From Sporosarcina sp. FSL K6-3457 (GTDB taxonomy: Bacteria; Bacillota; Bacilli; Bacillales_A; Planococcaceae): a stretch of DNA of 64,000 nt. The DNA lies in NCBI RefSeq assembly GCF_038007285.1, contig NZ_JBBOWX010000002.1:176999-240998 (forward strand), in the 5' to 3' direction. The notes beneath the pieces were generated by a model. The model was given only the letters and a program-made list of their open reading frames with translations. It was not told where the DNA came from and did no database searches. Below are positions 1 to 9,277 of this stretch, piece after piece (the stretch's first letter is position 1; every line of letters begins with the position of its first letter). A program made the position numbers and the translations under genes.

Positions 1-63
1 GGTCTTGCTACACACCCATTCGGTGGAGACTATAGCTACAAATGGACATATATCGCTGAATAA
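1..63 (+). CDS. oppA: C-terminal end of oligopeptide ABC transporter substrate-binding protein (partial)
   Basis: The window opens inside a reading frame whose last 20 residues end in YKWTYIAE before TAA. OppA-family peptide-binding lipoproteins characteristically end in a YKW-aromatic motif. The frame lies directly upstream of oppBCDF and is separated from it by a terminator, an arrangement that lets the binding protein be made in excess over the membrane parts. Only the tail is visible, so the assignment rests on this short motif and on context. Confidence 0.7.
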   Translation, partial: GLATHPFGGDYSYKWTYIAE

Positions 64-101
64 GCAAAGTAAGAAATTGAAAGTTTGAAATCACATAGAA
101 A

Positions 102-142
102 AGAGAGTATATGGTCGCTATTGTCCATGTACTCTCTTTTTC
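102..142 (+). terminator. Rho-independent terminator after oppA
   Basis: A 13-bp stem, AGAGAGTATATGG paired with CCATGTACTCTCT (one G-U pair), is followed by TTTTTC. It lies between the oppA end and oppB and probably attenuates read-through into oppBCDF. Confidence 0.85.
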
Positions 143-233
143 AATGAGAGTGAACTATCTCAAAATTCATTGTATTTTTTGTTTGAATTGAAAGTTATTT
201 CGAGTACATTGAAGATATCCAGGAGGTGCAAAC

Positions 234-1163
234 ATGGCAAAGTATATTACAAAACGTATAGCTTATATGTTCCTATCACTATTTCTCATTGCGTCATTTA
301 CATTTGTGCTTATGAAAATGCTTCCAGGGTCCCCGTTAGCTTCCGCAGCAAAATTATCCATTGAGCAAAGAGAGGCTGTCTATGAAAAGTATGGCTTGAA
401 TGATCCAATTCCGGTGCAATATGTCCGGTATATGGGGAACCTGGCTAAAGGCGACTTCGGTGAATCATTCCAATATAAAAATATCGATGTAAAGGATTTA
501 ATCATCAAAAAGTTAAAAGTCTCGACTCTTCTAGGTACCCAAGCACTTATTTTTGGGACATTGATCGGTATTGTTCTAGGAATGATTGCAGCTTTAAAAC
601 AAAACACAGTTTGGGATTACGGCAGTACAATTATAGCGATTATTGGGATATCGGTTCCCTCGTTTGTTTTCGCAGTACTGTTACAATATGTCTTTGCAGT
701 GCACTTTGAATGGTTACCGGTTGGGTTATGGGAAGGATGGAAATCGAGTATTCTACCATCTATCGCATTAGCTATGGGACCTATCGCAATCGCAGCAAGA
801 TTTATCCGAACTGAAATGATTGAAGTATTAAGCTCGGACTATATTTTATTGGCAAAAGCGAAGGGCGCCAATGGGTTTGAAATCGCTTTCAAGCATGCGT
901 TCCGTAATGCGCTTATTCCGCTTATTACGATACTTGGTCCAGTTGCAGCAGGATTATTGACAGGATCATTGGTCGTTGAGCAGATTTTCGCGGTACCAGG
1001 TATTGGTGAACAGTTCGTAAAATCTATCCATACGGATGATTATGCGATTATTATGGGTACGACGATGTTCTTCTCCATTTTCTTGATTGTAATTATTTTA
1101 ATTGTGGATATTCTTTATGGGATTATTGACCCGCGTATCCGTTTGTCTGGAGGTTCCAAGTAA
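234..1163 (+). CDS. oppB: Oligopeptide ABC transporter permease OppB
   Basis: This 309-residue integral membrane protein is one of the two permease subunits of the oligopeptide importer. It has an N-terminal membrane segment (about residues 9-30), a conserved external region and five further hydrophobic segments. The cytoplasmic EAA-type loop, with AKAKGANGFEIAFKHAFRNA near residue 205, docks onto the ATPase. The C-terminus DILYGIIDPRIRL is typical of OppB/DppB. AGGAGG lies seven bases before the ATG. The stop overlaps the oppC start by one base, so the two permeases are translationally coupled. Opp systems in Bacilli import peptides for nutrition and for peptide signalling in sporulation and competence; that role is inferred from the family. 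Confidence 0.95.
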   Translation: MAKYITKRIAYMFLSLFLIASFTFVLMKMLPGSPLASAAKLSIEQREAVYEKYGLNDPIPVQYVRYMGNLAKGDFGESFQYKNIDVKDLIIKKLKVSTLLGTQALIFGTLIGIVLGMIAALKQNTVWDYGSTIIAIIGISVPSFVFAVLLQYVFAVHFEWLPVGLWEGWKSSILPSIALAMGPIAIAARFIRTEMIEVLSSDYILLAKAKGANGFEIAFKHAFRNALIPLITILGPVAAGLLTGSLVVEQIFAVPGIGEQFVKSIHTDDYAIIMGTTMFFSIFLIVIILIVDILYGIIDPRIRLSGGSK

Positions 1164-2182
1164 TGACGAATAATATGGAGAAATTCCCAAAGGATTCATT
1201 TGAACGGATTACAATTGATAGTTCACATGCAGAGAAAATTTCAAAACCGAGTTTGAGCTTTTGGCAGGATGCTTGGCTGCGTATCCGTAAAAATAAAGCA
1301 GCGATTGTCAGTATGTTTATCCTGATTTTTATCTTGTTCATGGCTTTTGCTGGGCCATTTATGGTTGAACATGATCCGGAGGAAGTCAGAGTACCGCATG
1401 CTAATTTACCTCCTAAGGTGCCTGGGCTTGAAAAGTTAGGGATTTTTGATGGGGTCGGTAAACTGGGTTCAAAAACACTTGACCTTTACGAAGTAAAGAA
1501 AGTCGATGAGTACTATTGGTTTGGGACAGATAGTCTTGGGCGTGATTTATTTTCACGAATGTGGAAAGGGACACAAATTTCCTTACTTATTGCTTTTGTA
1601 GCAGCCGTCATTGACGTAGTGATAGGTGTTATTTATGGGGGGATTTCCGGTTATTATGGGGGTAGAACCGATGATATTATGCAACGTATTGTCGAAATAT
1701 TGATTGGAATTCCAACGCTAGTCATTGTTATCCTCATGATTTTGATCATGGAGCCAGGGATTTTATCAATCATCATTGCGATATCGATAACCGGTTGGAT
1801 TGGGATGTCACGGATTGTGCGTGGACAAGTGCTGAAGTATAAAAATTTAGAATTTGTCTTGGCAGCTAAAACACTTGGTGCTAGTGATACACGGATTATT
1901 GGTAAGCATTTACTGCCGAACTTGATGGCGATTATTATCATTAATATGATGTTCACGATTCCAACTGCTATTTTCTTTGAGGCATTTTTAAGCTTCATTG
2001 GGCTTGGGCTTCAAGCTCCACATGCATCTTTAGGAACGCTTATTAATGATGGTTATAAGTTCCTATCTTATCAGCCGTATATGCTGTTTTTCCCAGCAGC
2101 TCTTTTGAGTTTACTAATGATTGCGTTCAACTTAATCGGAGACGGCTTGCGTGATGCACTGGATCCGAAAATGAAAGATTAA
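1163..2182 (+). CDS. oppC: Oligopeptide ABC transporter permease OppC
   Basis: This 339-residue protein is the second permease subunit. A cytoplasmic N-terminal tail of about 45 residues precedes the first membrane segment. A long external loop follows, with YYWFGTDSLGRDLFSR, which is a hallmark of OppC/DppC. The remaining membrane segments carry the EAA loop with AAKTLGASDTRIIGKHLLPN. The ATG overlaps the oppB TAA as TAATG. The external loop carries an insertion of about 35 residues (roughly residues 75-115), as seen in Bacillus OppC proteins. The product pairs with OppB to form the translocation channel driven by OppD and OppF. Confidence 0.95.
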   Translation: MTNNMEKFPKDSFERITIDSSHAEKISKPSLSFWQDAWLRIRKNKAAIVSMFILIFILFMAFAGPFMVEHDPEEVRVPHANLPPKVPGLEKLGIFDGVGKLGSKTLDLYEVKKVDEYYWFGTDSLGRDLFSRMWKGTQISLLIAFVAAVIDVVIGVIYGGISGYYGGRTDDIMQRIVEILIGIPTLVIVILMILIMEPGILSIIIAISITGWIGMSRIVRGQVLKYKNLEFVLAAKTLGASDTRIIGKHLLPNLMAIIIINMMFTIPTAIFFEAFLSFIGLGLQAPHASLGTLINDGYKFLSYQPYMLFFPAALLSLLMIAFNLIGDGLRDALDPKMKD

Positions 2183-2196
2183 AGGAGGAAAGCAAA

Positions 2197-3261
2197 ATGG
2201 AGAAAATTGTTGAAGTGAAAAACCTGGAGCTTTCCTTCCATACATTTGCAGGTGAAGTGAAAGCCATCCAAGGCGTTAACTTTGAAGTGTTTAAAGGGGA
2301 AACGCTTGCCATTGTTGGGGAGTCGGGGTCTGGTAAATCGGTGACGACAAAGTCGATTATGCGACTGCTACCGAAATCTAGTACGGAATATAAAAATGGT
2401 GAGATTTTATTTGACGGTAAGGATCTGTTGAAGATATCTGAAAGAGAGATGCAAAAAGTTCGCGGGAAAGATATTTCAATGATTTTCCAGGATCCAATGA
2501 CGTCACTCAATCCGACGATGACAATTGGTAAACAGATTATGGAGCCCCTATTCAAGCACCAAAAGCTGAGCAAAGCAGAAGCGTGGAAGAAATCAGTTGA
2601 ATTGTTAGGGCTTGTTGGTATGCCGCAACCAGAAATGCGTATGAAGCAATACCCACACCAATTCTCAGGTGGTCAGCGCCAGCGTATTGTCATTGCTGTA
2701 GCACTTGCGTGTAATCCTAAGCTTTTGATTGCAGATGAGCCAACAACAGCGCTAGACGTAACGATTCAAGCACAAATTTTAGAGCTGATGAAGGATTTGC
2801 AGAAGAAGATTGATACATCGATTATCTTTATTACACATGACCTTGGCGTTGTTGCCAATGTTGCAGACCGTGTAGCAGTTATGTACGGTGGGCGTATTGT
2901 GGAAGTCGGTACGGTAGATGAAATCTTCTACAACCCGCAACATCCTTATACATGGGGGCTATTGAGCTCGATGCCATCGCTTGATGCAACAGAAGAGAAG
3001 TTGTATGCAATTCCTGGAACACCACCGGACCTATTGGACCCTCCTAAAGGGGATGCATTTGCACTGCGTAGTGAATATGCCATGAAAATCGATATGGAAA
3101 AAGTTCCACCATTCTTTAAGGTGAGTGAAACGCATTACGCTGCAACATGGTTGTTACATCCAGATGCACCACCCGTGGATCCGCCGGCAGCAATTATTGA
3201 ACGGATGAAGAGATACCCAGCTAGTCGCTATTACGAAGGCAATGCAGGAGGTGTTCAGTAG
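2197..3261 (+). CDS. oppD: Oligopeptide ABC transporter ATPase OppD
   Basis: This 354-residue ATPase has Walker A GESGSGKS (residues 41-48), Q-loop IFQDPMTSLNP, signature FSGGQRQR (about 156-163), Walker B LLIADEP (about 176-182) and the switch histidine in ITHDLG. The C-terminal oligopeptide extension contains PGTPPDLLDPPKGDAFA. The cysteines that ligate an Fe-S cluster in many OppD/DppD proteins are absent here, as I recall for B. subtilis OppD. AAAGGAGG precedes the ATG at good spacing. The stop overlaps the oppF start. Confidence 0.95.
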   Translation: MEKIVEVKNLELSFHTFAGEVKAIQGVNFEVFKGETLAIVGESGSGKSVTTKSIMRLLPKSSTEYKNGEILFDGKDLLKISEREMQKVRGKDISMIFQDPMTSLNPTMTIGKQIMEPLFKHQKLSKAEAWKKSVELLGLVGMPQPEMRMKQYPHQFSGGQRQRIVIAVALACNPKLLIADEPTTALDVTIQAQILELMKDLQKKIDTSIIFITHDLGVVANVADRVAVMYGGRIVEVGTVDEIFYNPQHPYTWGLLSSMPSLDATEEKLYAIPGTPPDLLDPPKGDAFALRSEYAMKIDMEKVPPFFKVSETHYAATWLLHPDAPPVDPPAAIIERMKRYPASRYYEGNAGGVQ

Positions 3262-4220
3262 TGGCTGAAAAATTACTTGAAATTAAAAGTTTAAAACAGT
3301 ATTTTAACGTTGGTAAAAAGAATGAAGTACGTGCGGTTGACGGCGTTACTTTTGATATTTATAAGGGTGAAACGCTCGGTCTTGTGGGAGAATCCGGCTG
3401 TGGTAAATCCACAACAGGCCGCAGTATTATCCGTTTGTATGATGCAACAGGTGGGGAAGTCATTTATGATGGCGTCAATGTTCATGCAAAGAAATCGAAA
3501 ACAGAGCTGAAAGCATTTAATCGTAAAATGCAAATGATTTTCCAGGATCCATATGCATCGTTGAATCCTCGTATGAAGGTGCTGGATATTATTGCAGAAG
3601 GGTTGGATATTCATGGACTTGTTAAAGGGCCGAAAGAACGTACGGCGCGCGTCCATGAGCTACTCGAAACGGTTGGATTGAACCGTGAGCACGCCAATCG
3701 TTATCCGCATGAGTTTTCCGGTGGTCAGCGTCAGCGTCTTGGGATTGCCCGTGCATTAGCTGTTGAACCAGAATTCATCATTGCAGATGAGCCAATTTCT
3801 GCTCTAGACGTATCCATTCAAGCGCAAGTCGTTAACTTGTTGAAAGAGCTTCAAGAAGAAAAAGGCTTGACGTATTTATTCATCGCGCATGATTTGTCGA
3901 TGGTTAAATATATTTCAGATCGAATTGGGGTTATGTACTTTGGGAAGCTGGTTGAGATTGGACCAGCAGAAACGATATACACGGCACCTTTGCATCCATA
4001 TACACAGTCACTGTTATCAGCTATTCCATTGCCAGATCCTGATTATGAACGCACTCGAGTACGTAAGGGCTACGATCCGAAAGTACATGAGTATGGTCCG
4101 GACGAGGAAGTTACTATGCGCGAAGTAACACCAGGACATTTTGTTCTTTGTTCACAGCGTGAATTTGATACGTTTAACTTGATTCAGCAGAAATCTACCA
4201 CTTCTATAAGTGGGGGATGA
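3261..4220 (+). CDS. oppF: Oligopeptide ABC transporter ATPase OppF
   Basis: This 319-residue partner ATPase of OppD has Walker A GESGCGKST (about residues 41-49), FQDPYASLNPR, signature EFSGGQRQR, Walker B FIIADEP and HDLSMVKYISDRIGVMY. The GTG start shares one base with the oppD stop (TAGTG), and AGGAGGTG lies within the end of oppD. The C-terminal tail (KSTTSISGG) is poorly conserved. The stop lies just upstream of repeat copy A1 and a terminator, which close the operon. Confidence 0.95.
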   Translation: MAEKLLEIKSLKQYFNVGKKNEVRAVDGVTFDIYKGETLGLVGESGCGKSTTGRSIIRLYDATGGEVIYDGVNVHAKKSKTELKAFNRKMQMIFQDPYASLNPRMKVLDIIAEGLDIHGLVKGPKERTARVHELLETVGLNREHANRYPHEFSGGQRQRLGIARALAVEPEFIIADEPISALDVSIQAQVVNLLKELQEEKGLTYLFIAHDLSMVKYISDRIGVMYFGKLVEIGPAETIYTAPLHPYTQSLLSAIPLPDPDYERTRVRKGYDPKVHEYGPDEEVTMREVTPGHFVLCSQREFDTFNLIQQKSTTSISGG

Positions 4221-4238
4221 ATGCTAGAAGAGCATTTC

Positions 4239-4269
4239 AATCAGAGGGAGTTCGAACTCCCTGCTGATT
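4239..4269 (+). repeat. Cap hairpin upstream of repeat A1
   Basis: An interrupted inverted repeat, AATCAG-a-GGGAGTT-cg-AACTCCC-tg-CTGATT, directly precedes the A1 repeat. Equivalent hairpins with different sequence abut other A-family copies. Confidence 0.7.
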
Positions 4270-4275
4270 CAAGTT

Positions 4276-4372
4276 AAGCCTCCGGCGGATGTTAGGGATT
4301 TTGAGGGGAGTGAATTGCGCTGTGCACAATTCAAAATCCCAACGCAATTACGCCGAGGCGCAATTGATCAAA
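4276..4372 (+). repeat. Dispersed structured repeat, copy A1
   Basis: This is the first of seven copies of a dispersed element. It has a conserved 5' block (GCCTCCGGCGGATGT), arms GGGATTTTGA and TCAAAATCCC that pair with each other, and a 3' hairpin CAATTACGCC-GA-GGCGCAATTG. It is a short version lacking the internal hairpins of A2, A4 and A5. It lies between the oppF stop and the operon terminator. Confidence 0.85.
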
Positions 4373-4385
4373 TAATCATAGGGAG

Positions 4386-4417
4386 GGCCGGTTTTCGATA
4401 AGAGAACCGGTCTTTTT
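4386..4417 (+). terminator. Terminator of the opp operon
   Basis: The stem GGCCGGTT with AACCGGTC is followed by a TTTTT run. It lies after repeat A1 and before the GTG start of the next gene. Confidence 0.8.
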
Positions 4418-4483
4418 GCATTGTTCGCTATTATTCGTATGTTTGCTTTGTTAGAATAGGTAAATAGAGAGGTTGGTGTAAAT

Positions 4484-5683
4484 GTGAAAGTGATGAAATG
4501 GATGTCTGTGTTGCTGTTCGCCGCTGGAATGGCCATTCCGATGGTGGCATCTGCTGAAGATGATGAAGAAGATTTTGCACAACGTACATATGGATTTGCA
4601 ACAATTGATGACCAACTCATCGCATCGTCAACGCTGTTCCGTTATGATTCTGGGCTAACATTTACGTATCCGGATGCGGTACGCGGAGTTTACGTAACAG
4701 GGCACTCAGCAGGTGGAGAGCGTTTCTCGTACTTGACAAATTTACTAGATACGACAGATTTAAACGCGATGGTCATTGATATTAAAGATGATTATGGCTA
4801 TATTACCTATAAACCTGCCGATGATTCTCCGCTCAAAGCGATGGATATTGGTAAGCCCTACATAAAAGATCCGCAAGCTATGCTGAAAATACTTGAAGAA
4901 AAAGAGATTTATCCGATTGCGCGAATTGTCGTCTTTAAAGATAGTGTGCTAGCAGAAAAGCGTCCTGAGCTGTCCTTTTTGGATGGTGATACCGTATGGA
5001 AAAATGGGCGGGGGGAGTCCTTTGTTAACCCGTTTATGAAGGAAGTATGGGATCATAATGTTGCCATTGCAATTGAGGCCGCTAAAATGGGCTTTCAGGA
5101 AATCCAGTTCGACTATGTTCGTTTTCCAGAAGGATTTGAAAAGCGTCATGATACATTGGAGTATACGTTCGAGTCCTACGAAGAGTCGAAACTCGATCCT
5201 GTCCAAAGACGTGTGGAAGCAATTACAGACTTCGTAGCGTATGCAAGAGAGCAATTGAAGCCTTATGGAGTCCAAGTATCCGTCGATATTTTTGGCTATG
5301 CAGCAACGCTTCCTGAAGCTCCTGGGATTGGTCAGAACTTCGCGAAGATATCCGAAAATGTAGATGTCATTTCATCAATGATTTACCCAAGTCATTGGAC
5401 GTCATATTTCGGTATTGCAAAGCCTGATCTAGAACCGTACAAGCTCGTTTCAGCATATGCCGAAGTTGAGAATGCGAAATTAGCCGAACTCGATAATCCA
5501 CCGGTTTCCCGACCGTGGATTCAAGATTTCAGTGCGTCTTGGCTAGGTAAAGGGAATTATTTGCGCTATGGTAAGGCAGAAGTCGAGGCACAGATTAAAG
5601 GATTGAAGGATAATGGCATTAACGAGTATTTATTATGGAATGCAGGCAATCGGTATTCAGAGGGCGTTAATTATAAACCGTGA
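4484..5683 (+). CDS. Secreted putative glycoside hydrolase (DUF4015 type)
   Basis: This 399-residue protein has a signal peptide (MKVMKWMSVLLFAAGMAIP, likely cleavage after ASA near residue 24). A TIM-barrel-like domain follows, resembling the COG1306/DUF4015 predicted glycosidases. Visible motifs are VRGVYVTGHSAG, VIDIKDDYG, EIQFDYVRFPEG, VSVDIFGY and SSMIYPSHW. The acidic residues in the FDYVRFPE and DIFGY strands are the likely catalytic or sugar-binding positions, by analogy with related alpha-amylase-like barrels. The GTG at 4484 is preferred because AGAGAGG lies 11 bases upstream; the next in-frame ATG (4493) is too far from it. The substrate is unknown. Such proteins in Bacilli are thought to act on cell-wall or exopolysaccharide glycans. 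Confidence 0.8.
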   Translation: MKVMKWMSVLLFAAGMAIPMVASAEDDEEDFAQRTYGFATIDDQLIASSTLFRYDSGLTFTYPDAVRGVYVTGHSAGGERFSYLTNLLDTTDLNAMVIDIKDDYGYITYKPADDSPLKAMDIGKPYIKDPQAMLKILEEKEIYPIARIVVFKDSVLAEKRPELSFLDGDTVWKNGRGESFVNPFMKEVWDHNVAIAIEAAKMGFQEIQFDYVRFPEGFEKRHDTLEYTFESYEESKLDPVQRRVEAITDFVAYAREQLKPYGVQVSVDIFGYAATLPEAPGIGQNFAKISENVDVISSMIYPSHWTSYFGIAKPDLEPYKLVSAYAEVENAKLAELDNPPVSRPWIQDFSASWLGKGNYLRYGKAEVEAQIKGLKDNGINEYLLWNAGNRYSEGVNYKP

Positions 5684-5695
5684 ACCTTCGGCAGA

Positions 5696-5756
5696 AGTAA
5701 ATTTACTAGAGTCATATTGCTGTTCCTGGTGCTAGAGTTTACCGTTTTTTCATTAG
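5696..5756 (+). terminator. Probable terminator of the glycoside hydrolase gene
   Basis: GTAAATTTACTAG pairs imperfectly with CTAGAGTTTAC across a 22-base loop and is followed by CGTTTTTTC. Confidence 0.5.
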
Positions 5757-5809
5757 TAAATCATTAGGACGCTACCTAAAATTAGTGGTTTCATTATACA
5801 ATAAAAATA

Positions 5810-5850
5810 AATAGCCATTCCTAGATTTTTATCGTAGGATGGCTATTTGT
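5810..5850 (+). terminator. Hairpin terminator, possibly bidirectional
   Basis: ATAGCCATTCCTA pairs with TAGGATGGCTAT (one mismatch) and is followed by TTTGT. The rest of 5851-6067 shows no gene; it must hold the promoter of the following chemoreceptor gene. Confidence 0.7.
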
Positions 5851-6067
5851 CTTGCTGTTTTTTGTTTACCTAGTTAAACGTGTAGTTACAGTTCAATAGG
5901 CCGGTAGTGAAATTAGATTACTAGTGGGAATGTACTAACTATGATGTGGCATTTATGTGACTAAACAAATTTCGAAGGGGATTTGCTAATAGTTGTTAAA
6001 TGAGCTAAAAATTTTGATCCTTTAGCCGATATAGTGAAAAATGACTATAAATAAAGGGGGAATAGAA

Positions 6068-8062
6068 ATGTTGTCAAATAGAACTAAAGTCACTATTAAG
6101 CAAAGGTTAATTTTAAGTTTTTTACTTGTGAGCCTTGTTCCGATGTTTATTGTAGCCATTGTTATCTACAATACTTCTGTGAGTGAAATTGTCAATCAGG
6201 AAGAGGATTCGATGCAACAATTTACTGAAAGTACTGCACAAGGAATTGAGGAATGGATTGGAAGCCGGGCAAGTGAAATCAAATTGGCTTCGAAGACAGA
6301 AGAAATCACATCACTAGATTCTAAAAAGCAAAATCAGCTGGTTAATATCATTAAAGAACAGGATCCAGCGTATGAGGTCATTATTTTTGTCGACACAGAA
6401 GGGATTGCGAGAGCACATACAACTAAAGAACAGATAGATGTACAAAACCTTTCTGAAAGAAACTACTTTCAAAATGGGATGAAGGGAGAAGACACAATTT
6501 CAAATGTGTTAATCTCTGGTACGACGGGGAATCAGATGATTGCTTTGTCTACCCCGGTTTTTTCCTCTTCGGGGAAAATCACAGGTGTACTCGTAGCGAC
6601 GCTAAACTTTAATCACCTTGTGGATAAGTATTTAAATAATGAAAATCAGAATTTACAGCCTATTATAGTTGACAGCAGTGATGTCATCCAAGTTCATCCG
6701 AATGCTGATCTTATTGGAAAGTCACTGGACGAATCTAATTTAGATGCGAAATGGCTAACTGTATTTGAAGAAGGAAAAGGCTCTAGTGGCTATACCACAA
6801 TTGGTAAAAAGTCTGATGCCATGCTTGTTTCTGCTGCGCCAATCGAGCTTGTTGATTACGGCCTTTATTTCGTTTCACCAATGAAAGCTATTCTTTCAGC
6901 AACAGAGAAAACGAAATTATTCAGCGTAATTATTTTTGGTGTATCCGTACTCGTTATCCTTGCTGTGGCGCTATTCATAGCCTCCCGAATCAGCCGACCT
7001 ATTCGTCAAGTAACCGACCAAGTGAAAGCGTTCTCTGATGGGGATTTCAGCGTCAATCCACTCATCATAACTAGCTCTGACGAAACAGGCTATTTGGCAG
7101 ATAGTTTAAACAAGATGCAGCAAAATCTTCATCAGTTGATTACGCAAATCGGAGAAAATTCATCCCAAGTTTCAGCTGCATCGGAAGAATTAATGGCTAG
7201 TGCCGAACAATCTAGTCAAGCTTCCGAACATATTACACTGACAGTCGAAGAAGTGGCCAGTGGGGCAGAGGTGCAAATGGGAACTGTTGAACGTACTGTT
7301 CAAAATACCGATACGCTTTCTATGAATGTAAACCAGATAGCATCTCATGCAAAACTGACTTCCACTTTATCTGAACAAGCATTAGGGAAAGCAGGAACTG
7401 GAAATGAAACGATTCAATCGACTGTCATCCAAATGGAATCCATTTATGAAACAATGAAAGAATTGTCAACCTCTATTACCGGAATGAGTGAACGTTCAAA
7501 AGAAATCGATCAGATTGTTGAAGTCATCTCTGGTATAGCCGCACAAACCAATTTACTCGCCTTAAATGCTGCAATCGAAGCAGCACGTGCAGGTGAACAA
7601 GGGAAAGGATTTGCTGTCGTCGCAAATGAAGTGCGCCATCTTGCAGAACAATCGTCCCATTCCGCCCAGCAAATTACACAGCTTATTTCAAATGTCCAAA
7701 TGGAGTCAAATAATTCAATCCGGATGATGGAAAAAGGCCAAAAAGAAGTAGAAGATGGTGTTCAAATCGTACATGTAGCAGGTCAACTCTTCGCAGAAAT
7801 CAAGCATGATTTAAACGATGTAGCAGAAAAGTCTATGGAAGTTTTAACTTCAACAAATCAGATGATAGAAGGTACGGTTGATGTCGTGGAATCGATTAGT
7901 CATATTTCAGATATTTCAAATCGTACACTTTCCGGTACCCAAAATATATCAGCAGCATCTGAGGAGCAATTAGCTTCCATGGAAGAAATTTCATCCTCAG
8001 CCACAGTTTTGGCTGGTATGGCAGAGAATCTACAAGAAATGATTTTGAAATTCAAACTATAG
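6068..8062 (+). CDS. Methyl-accepting chemotaxis protein with extracellular Cache sensor
   Basis: This 664-residue transmembrane chemoreceptor has a first membrane segment near residues 15-38 and an extracellular double-Cache-like sensor of about 240 residues (motifs VIIFVDTEGIARAHT and GTTGNQMIALSTPVF). The second membrane segment is near residue 285, followed by a HAMP linker (SRISRPIRQVTDQ) and a long cytoplasmic signalling coiled coil. The hairpin tip reads IAAQTNLLALNAAIEAARAG, the CheA/CheW-binding site. It ends EMILKFKL, a usual Bacillus MCP ending. AAAGGGGGAAT lies before the ATG at 6068; an in-frame ATG at 6041 has no ribosome binding site. The ligand is unknown. No che genes are nearby. 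Confidence 0.93.
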   Translation: MLSNRTKVTIKQRLILSFLLVSLVPMFIVAIVIYNTSVSEIVNQEEDSMQQFTESTAQGIEEWIGSRASEIKLASKTEEITSLDSKKQNQLVNIIKEQDPAYEVIIFVDTEGIARAHTTKEQIDVQNLSERNYFQNGMKGEDTISNVLISGTTGNQMIALSTPVFSSSGKITGVLVATLNFNHLVDKYLNNENQNLQPIIVDSSDVIQVHPNADLIGKSLDESNLDAKWLTVFEEGKGSSGYTTIGKKSDAMLVSAAPIELVDYGLYFVSPMKAILSATEKTKLFSVIIFGVSVLVILAVALFIASRISRPIRQVTDQVKAFSDGDFSVNPLIITSSDETGYLADSLNKMQQNLHQLITQIGENSSQVSAASEELMASAEQSSQASEHITLTVEEVASGAEVQMGTVERTVQNTDTLSMNVNQIASHAKLTSTLSEQALGKAGTGNETIQSTVIQMESIYETMKELSTSITGMSERSKEIDQIVEVISGIAAQTNLLALNAAIEAARAGEQGKGFAVVANEVRHLAEQSSHSAQQITQLISNVQMESNNSIRMMEKGQKEVEDGVQIVHVAGQLFAEIKHDLNDVAEKSMEVLTSTNQMIEGTVDVVESISHISDISNRTLSGTQNISAASEEQLASMEEISSSATVLAGMAENLQEMILKFKL

Positions 8063-8347
8063 CCTGAAACTTTTTTGAATTTAAATGAAACCTTTACCCA
8101 TCGACAAACGTATTATATAAGAGAAGGACCAATAATTATTTTCAATTAGCAGTCACCTAAATGAGAAAGTATTTTGTTTGACAAATCAGATGTTTAAAAA
8201 CTTGAGCTGCTGGGTATAACAGTATAGAGCAGAAATGCATATGTTATTGAGTTGCAGCAAAGCCGTTAAGTATTGTGGAATTGTGACAAAATGCTACAGT
8301 TTGGCAATTTATTTTTAAAAAGTGTATTCATCGGTAATGAATATGTG

Positions 8348-8353
8348 TATAAT
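8348..8353 (+). promoter_or_regulatory. Probable extended -10 element of the spx promoter
   Basis: TGTGTATAAT lies about 95 bases before the spx start; the -35 region is poor. Apart from this I see nothing in 8063-8447: it is AT-rich, with no convincing ORF, hairpin or repeat. Spx is known to have several promoters in B. subtilis. Confidence 0.4.
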
Positions 8354-8447
8354 AGGCTTTAGTAGTAACCACATTAAAATTATTCTAATTCAATATGTAC
8401 AAATATAATTTCTAACATTTAATCCGACTGAAAGGAAGTGTCAGCAT

Positions 8448-8846
8448 ATGATGGTAACATTATTCACATCCCCAAGCTGTACATCATGTAGGAAAGCAAA
8501 AGCGTGGTTAGAGGAACACGAAATTCCGTATACAGAGCGAAATATATTTTCTGAACCTTTGAATATTGACGAGATAAAAGAAATTCTTCGTATGACAGAA
8601 GATGGAACGGACGAAATTATTTCAACGCGTTCGAAAATTTTCCAAAAGCTGAATGTTGATGTAGAAAGTCTTCCATTGCAACGTCTATACGAGCTAATCC
8701 AGGAACATCCTGGCCTTTTGAGAAGACCGATTATTCTCGATGAAAAAAGGTTGCAGGTGGGGTATAATGAAGATGAGATTCGTCGATTCCTACCGAGAAA
8801 AGTAAGAGCCTATCAGCTGCTTGAAGCGCGGCGCATGGTAAACTAA
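8448..8846 (+). CDS. spx: Transcriptional regulator Spx
   Basis: This 132-residue ArsC-family protein binds the alpha subunit of RNA polymerase under disulfide stress. The redox switch CTSC (residues 11-14) sits in the N-terminal TLFTSPSCTSCRKA. The RPIILDEKRLQVGYNEDEIR region and the C-terminal EARRMVN match Spx. AAAGGAAG precedes two adjacent ATGs (8448 and 8451); B. subtilis Spx begins MVTLYTSP, so 8451 may be the real start. Spx is degraded by ClpXP with the SpxH/YjbH adaptor, whose gene is also in this window (15235-16041). Confidence 0.96.
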   Translation: MMVTLFTSPSCTSCRKAKAWLEEHEIPYTERNIFSEPLNIDEIKEILRMTEDGTDEIISTRSKIFQKLNVDVESLPLQRLYELIQEHPGLLRRPIILDEKRLQVGYNEDEIRRFLPRKVRAYQLLEARRMVN

Positions 8847-8861
8847 TCCAACAATAGTGTG

Positions 8862-8914
8862 AAGCTGATGGGAATTGACATTGAAAAATGCCGTAAACCT
8901 ATCAGCTTTTTTAT
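8862..8914 (+). terminator. Terminator of spx
   Basis: AAGCTGATGGG pairs with CCTATCAGCTT (one G-U), followed by TTTTT. Confidence 0.85.
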
Positions 8915-8921
8915 TTGTATT

Positions 8922-9092
8922 TAGCGGATGTCACAGATTTTGAAAGGAGTTATGAAGGCAACCTAGGTTCGCCGCGTCCTGCGGCAACAAGGAAGGATGC
9001 AATTCAATCCTTCCCCGTTGCATGACCGGCATCATGCAGGCCTCAAGCTCGATTCAAAATCTGGACGCAATTACGCCGTGGTGTAATTGATT
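8922..9092 (+). repeat. Dispersed structured repeat, copy A2 (long form)
   Basis: The 5' block reads GCGGATGTCACAGATTTTGAA; its AGATTTTGAA pairs with TTCAAAATCT near 9053. Internal hairpins are GCCGC-GTCCT-GCGGC, GGAAGGAT/ATCCTTCC and an imperfect CCGGC-ATCAT-GCAGG. The 3' hairpin is CAATTACGCC-GT-GGTGTAATTG. No cap hairpin is seen; the spx terminator lies just upstream instead. Confidence 0.85.
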
Positions 9093-9277
9093 TCTCTTGC
9101 TTTCCCAGAGGATGTTTTCTACAATGCTATTACTATCAAAATTATTCATCCTGAGGCAGAACCCTTTCAAATCTCGTAGGATGGTCATATATTAAGTATA
9201 AGCATTGCAGGATTTTTACACACATTGATTGAGGGGAACCGGTCAAATCCTGTTTTAGAGGAAAGGAGAGAAAAAGG

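Noticed and set aside
3291..3656. Minus-strand frame opposite oppF
   Set aside because: Codon pattern and composition are those of a shadow of the real gene.
4221..4480. Small gene between oppF and the glycosidase
   Set aside because: The interval is explained by repeat A1, its cap hairpin and a terminator.
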